Positions 58,586-64,000 of a stretch of 64,000 nt of DNA are shown in pieces. Source of the DNA: Lolium rigidum (taxonomy: Eukaryota > Streptophyta > Magnoliopsida > Poales > Poaceae). The notes beneath the pieces are model-generated. The model saw nothing but the letters and a program-made list of their open reading frames with translations, was not told the DNA's origin and made no database searches. The stretch is taken from assembly GCF_022539505.1 (NCBI RefSeq), contig NC_061511.1, forward strand, positions 32,622,620 through 32,686,619. The letters run 5' to 3'. The position numbers were made by a program, and so were the translations under genes. The first letter of the stretch is position 1; every line of letters begins with the position of its first letter.

Positions 58586-59747
58586 TGTTATCACCAGAAT
58601 TTGACCAAGTCAGAGGTGGGCCGCGATCGAGATGGACTTGAAGAATATACATGGAAGAAATACGTGAATCGGCCTTTTATACCAAGTTGGGCTTAATTGC
58701 CCATGTATCTGTAACATATTAGATCGCATCTTAGTTTAGAAGTTAGAATCTTACTCGTGCACGGGTTGGTGCACGCCCACATTAGAAAGTCCGCTGGACT
58801 ATAAATATGTACCTAGGGTTTATGGAATAAACAACAACCAACGTTCAACCACAAACAAATCTCGGCGCATCGCCAACTCCTTCGTCTCGAGGGTTTCTAC
58901 CGGTAAGCATCATGCTGCCTAGATCGCATCTTGCGATCTAGGCAGCACAAGCCTGCCTACGTTGTTCATGCGTTGCTCGTATCGAAGCCTTTTTGATGGC
59001 GAGCAACGTAGTTATCTTAGACATGTTAGGGTTAGCATCGTTCTTCATATTACATGCTTTCGTAGTGCAACCCTTGCATGTCTAGCCGCCCTTACGCCTA
59101 TCTTAGGCGTAGGGCGGCACCCGCTTGATCATAGTTTAGTAGATCTGATCCGTTACGATTGCTCCTTGTTCTACAAGGATTAGTTTAATATCCGCAATAG
59201 TTAGGCCTTACAAAGGGGGAGGATCCAGCGGCACGTAGGGTGTCGTTCGTTGGCCCTAAGCGGGATGTTCCGAGGATCAACCTCGTGTTGGTTTTTAGGC
59301 CTTGTTTAGGATCGGCTTACGATCGCCGTGCGTGGCCGCGAGGCCCAACTCGGAGTAGGACGATCCGATTATGCGGTGAAAACCCCACATCGTCGTAGAT
59401 CTCATTAGCTTTACCTTGATCAAGCAGGACCACCATATATTCGGACACCTCGTCTGAATCATGGGTGGATCGGCTCTTTGAGCCGATTCACGGGATAACC
59501 TGAGAGCCGATCGAGGCTCGTATTTAATGTTTACGTGTGTGCCCTGCAGGAAACTAAGCGAGGCATCATCCACACCTTCCTGACCAGGTATAGGTCGGGT
59601 GGCACGCCCTGTGATAAACATCGGTGCGTGCGACCGGAAGGCTTTGCGGGCCGTCGCTCGGAGGGACTAGGGCCAGCCGCAGCCCTAGTTGTTCCCGGCT
59701 CTACGGTGTTGCCCGTCTCTGCCCGCCGGTGGGTTTCGACGTCAACA
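58586..59747 (+). repeat. G2b 5' LTR
   Basis: 1162 bp, homologous to the G2a LTRs in opposite orientation. It has TATAAATAT at 58800-58808 and the perfect 16-bp hairpin at 58913-58947, so the hairpin would sit near the 5' end of the transcript. The start of the internal region reads ACGGTACGCCCGGTGGGAC; I could not assign the primer tRNA. Confidence 0.92.
58800..58808 (+). promoter_or_regulatory. TATA box of G2b LTR
   Basis: TATAAATAT occurs in the same place in both G2a LTRs. Transcription would start about 25-30 bases downstream, upstream of the conserved hairpin. Confidence 0.6.
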
Positions 59748-59810
59748 CATTACGGTACGCCCGGTGGGACGACGTCGACGACATCCACGACATCGCCATC
59801 TACATCCGAG

Positions 59811-62582
59811 ATGGCGGAAGACGCTCCGGTCACGTACGCGGATCGCACGATGAGCTCAAGAAGAAGCATGACGAGATCAAGGCAACCCTCGAAGCCGAAC
59901 TCATCGGCTCCTTCCACCGAACCCGCTCCCATGGCGTCGGGTGGAAGGGTTTCACACCTGAAGGCGCACTCGATGGAGTGGACTTGTCCGCCCCGTCGGA
60001 AGAACGCACCGAGTCGGCTGCGGCGGGAGATCAACTACATGGTGGCTCATTCGCTGCACCGCCACTCGAGAGCTCGGTGAACACCTTGGAGCGTGTCGCT
60101 GCGCGCGTCGTCCGGGAAATCATGAGTCACCGGTACTCCCCGTCGGGACCGGCTCGCAGGGACTTTCAAAGGAGATATGCCGCTCCGGCCCCGGCCGTTC
60201 GCATGGGCAGCACCGGAGCCTGCCGAGCTCGGCGGCATACGTCGTCTACAAGATTGGTGGTGATCCTAGTGACTACCAATTCCTGCACGAGCCACCTAAG
60301 GAGGTCCCGCACGGATACGCGTGCGCTTACGTGCCCGGACGGCAACGCACGGGCACTCTCGAACCGGGCTGCAATAACAACGGCCTCTGGAACGGCGGGA
60401 GGAACGTCGGGAGCCGATCCGAGAAGCGGTCGTGGGCTGGCTAAGTACGCCGCCCCGACAAACCTCCGAGCCCAGCTCCTGCGGTTGGCTTAGAACCGGA
60501 AAAACAAGCATGGCTGGTTAAGTATGCTACCCCGACGAATCTTCGGGGTTCGACACCTTCGGCCATCACGGCGGATCAGATTTGTACAATTCGAAAGATC
60601 GGTTCGGTATGATGCCGAAAAGGAAGGCGTTCGGCTACACCAAGCCGTACCCCAACAGCTACGAACTGATCCCGCTGCCACCCAAATATCAGCTCCCGGA
60701 CTTCACAAAGTTCGGTGGGTCGAGAGGGTCCAGCTCCATCGAGCATGTGAGCCGATATTTGGCACAGCTGGGCACGATCTCGGCGTCGGATGAGTTGCGC
60801 GTGAGGTTCTTCTCACGGTCCCTCACGGGATCGGCTTTCGGGTGGTACACATCGCTACCGCCGAACTCCATCCAAACTTGGAAGCGGTTGGAAGAGCGGT
60901 TCCATGAGCGGTACCATTCGAAGCTTCCGAGTCTAGCATTGCCGATCTAGCACAGCTACGTCGAAGCGCGGAGAGCGTGACGAGAATACATCCCGGCGCT
61001 TCGGGAATCTTAGGAACCGATGCTATTCGGTTCGTATAAGCTGAAAAGGAAGCGATCGAGTTGGCGGTAGCGGGCCTTGCAACACGGCTCAAGGACATGG
61101 CCTCCCAAGCAGATTATCCCTCGGCGGCGCACGTGGTTCGAAACTTTCAGCATATGAACGAGCGCCACCCGGACTGTACCAAGACAAGTTCAAGCGTGCG
61201 GTAGCCCCGGTCGATGCGAGAGGAGGACGAAGTTCCTGCGGGAGACCAAGAAGTAGCGATGGCTGAGTGGACTCGGGGAGGAACCCCGTGTCCTGCAAAT
61301 GGGTAAAGCCACCGAGGCCCGCCCAGGGGATTTGATTTTGACGTGACCAAGACTGAGCAAATCTTCGACCTCCTACTCAAGGAAAAGCAGTTGAAGATAC
61401 CTGAAGGTCTCAAGTTCCCCACGGCGCAAGCGCTGAATGGAAAGCCGTACTGCAAATGGCATAACTCGCTCTCCCATGCCACCAACGACTGCAGGGTGTG
61501 GCGTCAGCACATCCAAGCGGCGATAGAGAACGGGCGTCTAATTTTCAACCAGTACGCCATGAAGGTCGATACCCAGCCCTTCCCCGCCGTAAACATGGTG
61601 GAGTATGCTTGCCATGCGGGGTGCCGGCCGGGTTTCTGTGCAATATCAACATGGTAGATCTTGGACACCACGGCGGCAAGGATGGAGATGAGGGCAGCTA
61701 CTCTCATAGCAAAGATACGAGAGGAAGCCGCTCCACGCGATCGGCTCCGCCAAGACGGCAAGCGCTACGTCACGAGAGGGAGAAGTGAAGAACATAAGAT
61801 ATCGGCGACCTCTCTCCGATCACCTCCTCAACAAGTATGTGGGTCGAGTACGACCAACGCCGACGGTCCAGCGATGATGATGAAAGAGTTCGTGCGGCCG
61901 GAGAAGCGCGAAGACATCGTCGGCGTGAATCACGATGAGGAGGAGCACGAGCGTTGTGCCAAGGGAAAGGCAAGGGAGCAAGACGACGAGGACGAGCCTT
62001 GGGATTGTCCTTTCTTCGAGCACTGCTGGGATTCAGGATTGAGCCGATTGCCAACAATCGGCAATTGCCCAGAATGCAACCGGAAGAAGAAGGAGGCAGC
62101 CAACGTGTCCGTGTTCGAGCGCTTAGGACCTCTCCCACCACAGAGCAAACGAGCTGAGTCCCCTCGGTTGGAAGATCTCGAAGATTCAGAAGACGAGGGA
62201 GAAGAAGAAGACAGGTACCACCGGCCAAGGTGGTGCCACGACGGACTCGGCCCGTTCCCGAAACGCGAGGGTTCAACGATTGCGCGGCCTGGAAGAAGCC
62301 GAGAGGTTATACTTGCATACATTGAGGAAGGCAAGGCCTGATTTGGCTGCAAAGGTTCAGCGAACCCTGGATGAAGAGGGTCGTCCACGGAAAATGGAGT
62401 GGCGCCCCAAGCAAAAGAAAGCCGATGATGAAACATCGGCTGGCACAAACATGGTGCTCGTTCTTCCGACGAAGCTCAGTGCTCCACGGTTACACGATAC
62501 ATCCAAGGTGGACGACAGTAAGCGCACCAACACGATAAAATCAGAGATTGGGCTGGTTCGGTCTACCGGCCTGAGCGAGTAG
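59811..62582 (+). pseudogene. G2b gag, many frameshifts, no protease
   Basis: It starts at ATG 59811 (MAEDAPVTYADR), matching the G2a start. The frame breaks within about 40 bases and then changes repeatedly. Recognisable blocks are the N-terminal DELKKKHDEIKAT, a gag capsid core at 60582-60950 (YQLPDFTKFGG, SRSLTGSAFGWYTSLPPNS) and a C-terminal part at 61343-61657 (YCKWHNSLSHATNDCRVW). A Cys cluster CPFFEHCW ... CPEC follows near 62010-62080, then LEEAERLYLHTLRKARPDLA near 62290-62340. The last frame stops at 62580, just where protease begins in G2a. The gag core is of the type found in Tat-lineage elements. It cannot make a full protein as read. Confidence 0.82.
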
Positions 62583-63661
62583 CAAGAGCACATCAATGAG
62601 CAAACGTGGCGAGGCTGATCCTTGTGATCGGCCCCAGAAATTTATGAAGGGACCTTACAAAACCTTCACCGAGCAAGCAACGTGGAGGCCGATTCCAGCA
62701 ATCGGCCAAAATTATCCTCACCCACCGTTCTGCTTGGGTTCAACATGTTATCCAACAGAGCCGATACCATCAATCCTCTTGACAGAATCGGCTCGGGGGC
62801 ACCGAGTGGATAAAATACGAGGATATGCAACGGAAGCATCTCATCTTTTGGTGATGGGTATTGGAATATGGGGGCCGATGCACAGGTCGGCCGTAAAAAA
62901 AAATAAAAAAAAAAATTCGAAAATCGAAGATTCGAAAATTTTCGAGAACAGCCGATGCAGCAGACATCGACTTAAGAGGAATAACTGTTACGATCAGAGG
63001 GTCAACGGAGCACTAATGGAAGAACTCCTCAATGGAGTAGTGTAAAAGCTCGGATCCTCTCTTCAAGGGCAAAGGCCAAGAGCAGCCTGGACGTGCAGAT
63101 CAGGTCAAGGATGGAGCACATCAGATCCACCAAAGGAAAGGAGCCGATCTAACTGGCAAGGCGCAGGAAGAACTGAAGAAACTCGGGGGGCAGCTCGCCC
63201 TAAAGGTCATTGCTCTAGGGAGCCGATTTGGTTGGAATCGGCTAGCCCTGCGACACAACTGGTTTGGAGAGCGGTGTTCATTACGAAGTCATCAGTTTGA
63301 GCATCCAAGACGGTTCCAGGGCTCTTTTAAAGTCGCTTGCTCAAAGATCAAGTCGCCGGCTTGCCAGGATCGGCTGTGTCATCGTCATCGGCAGAAGCCG
63401 GCTAGCTTGGAGGGATGGCTAAATTGGCCCGTCTCGCAGATTATCATGAAAGCGATGCGTTACCATCGGTCACTAAGCATGGATTAGGCCAACGAGTTGA
63501 CAAACTCGGCATGAAAGAAATCGGCGAAATCAAGCTAAGGGAATTCTTCATTAATATGAGGATTTCTTACAATGGGGAGCCGATTGCTCAAGGAGGGAAG
63601 AACAAAAGAAGGGTCTATTGACCAATCTACTACTGCTAGGCCTATACTATTAGATCCTAAT
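62583..63661. other. G2b spacer, no gene seen
   Basis: It matches the G2a spacer (reverse orientation) over 62596-63000. It is rich in CCGAT/ATCGGC words and has an A-rich run near 62897-62914. The plus-strand frame 63415-63621 has no recognisable domain and lacks support. Confidence 0.55.
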
Positions 63662-64000
63662 CTACGGGCCATCACTGCCCTCATCGTCATCCTCAGAACT
63701 CTCATCGGCACTACTGCCGATGGGCTCCTCGTCGCTACTCCCGTAGCCCTCCACGGGGGCTTCATCCCCGTCTTCATCGTCGCTGCTGTCGTCGTCCCAC
63801 CACATGCGGAGGCACTTCGCTGGTGGGTAGCCCTCGAGGGAGTCGTCGTCGTCGTCTTCTTCTCCCTCTTCTTCAGAGGTGGGGCAGCCGTCCCAGGAGA
63901 ACTGGTCGTCCTCACTTTTGGGCTCCAGTTCCCCATCAGCGAGGAAGCGAAGATCTTCATCCCCGCTGGTCAAGGACTTGTCGTCCTCGGACCAAATGGA
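63662..64000 (-). CDS. G2b acidic antisense ORF, partial at window edge
   Basis: Antisense to gag, open from the window edge to a stop at 63662-63664; at least 112 residues are visible. The product is extremely acidic (SEEEGEEDDDDDSLEGYPP, SSDEEPIGSS), with WWDDD and PVEGYGSSDEEP. It aligns with the antisense ORF of G2a at 20780-21249 along its length, but here it is in frame where G2a is shifted. No domain is recognised. The start lies beyond the edge. Confidence 0.65.
   Translation of the reverse strand, partial: SIWSEDDKSLTSGDEDLRFLADGELEPKSEDDQFSWDGCPTSEEEGEEDDDDDSLEGYPPAKCLRMWWDDDSSDDEDGDEAPVEGYGSSDEEPIGSSADESSEDDDEGSDGP

Larger units (their letters stand above)
58586..64000 (+). mobile_element. 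G2b: second G2-family gypsy element, runs off the window
   Basis: The 5' LTR (58586-59747) starts TGTTATCACC and ends GACGTCAACA. The left flank is GACTT (58581-58585); the right end is outside the window. Internally there is a frameshifted gag, no protease or pol, a spacer homologous to G2a, and the acidic antisense ORF at the edge. G2b keeps the capsid-like core that G2a lost, while G2a keeps protease and an integrase end that G2b lost. Confidence 0.9.

Noticed and set aside
63415..63621. Plus-strand 68-codon frame in the G2b spacer
   Set aside because: It begins with a reasonable ATG, but no domain is recognisable and support from the G2a copy is lacking.

Overview
This window is repeat-dominated nuclear DNA from a large-genome grass, most likely a Pooideae species (wheat, barley, oat or ryegrass group). 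The evidence is several layers of nested LTR retrotransposons, a BARE/Angela-like Copia LTR, Tat-type Ty3/gypsy elements with a second RNase H, and a CC-NBS-LRR gene of grass type. I cannot fix the genus from sequence alone. Only one host gene looks intact, a minus-strand NLR (37256-43707). A truncated subtilase pseudogene lies upstream of it.

Left side (1-33017): one Tat-clade element, called T1, runs from reverse transcriptase to its 3' LTR. Between pol and that LTR it carries a spliced-looking antisense gene (3449-8812, minus). T1 is broken by S1, a solo LTR with a perfect 5-bp target-site duplication (4007-5731), and by G1 (9798-32457). G1 is a gag-only gypsy element with about 5-kb LTRs. 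G1's 5' LTR holds an assembly gap and a related nested LTR ending at 15962. G1's gag is split by G2a (19316-26502, minus), a pol-depleted element that contains a 5'-truncated LINE.

Middle (33018-45920): an unassigned 0.5 kb is followed by a Copia 5' LTR with leader (C1, 33548-35903) and a gypsy LTR fragment (A1). Then comes the NLR gene. Its only coding intron contains D3, a 2.3-kb retroelement with three LTRs. The subtilase remnant follows and is cut by the next repeat.

Right side (45921-64000): a ladder of insertions, each starting inside the previous one. These are LTR repeats E1 and E2 of one family, a reverse Copia LTR (C2), a reverse LTR plus polypurine-tract side of the S1 family (A2), and G2b. 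G2b is a second copy of the G2 family and runs off the window. Its acidic antisense ORF matches the one in G2a.

The retroelement genes are decayed. The NLR would act in pathogen sensing if it is expressed and correctly spliced around D3. The two LTRs of G1 differ in a non-random way at CAG/CTG sites, which suggests consensus errors near the gap, so some apparent frameshifts here may not be real.
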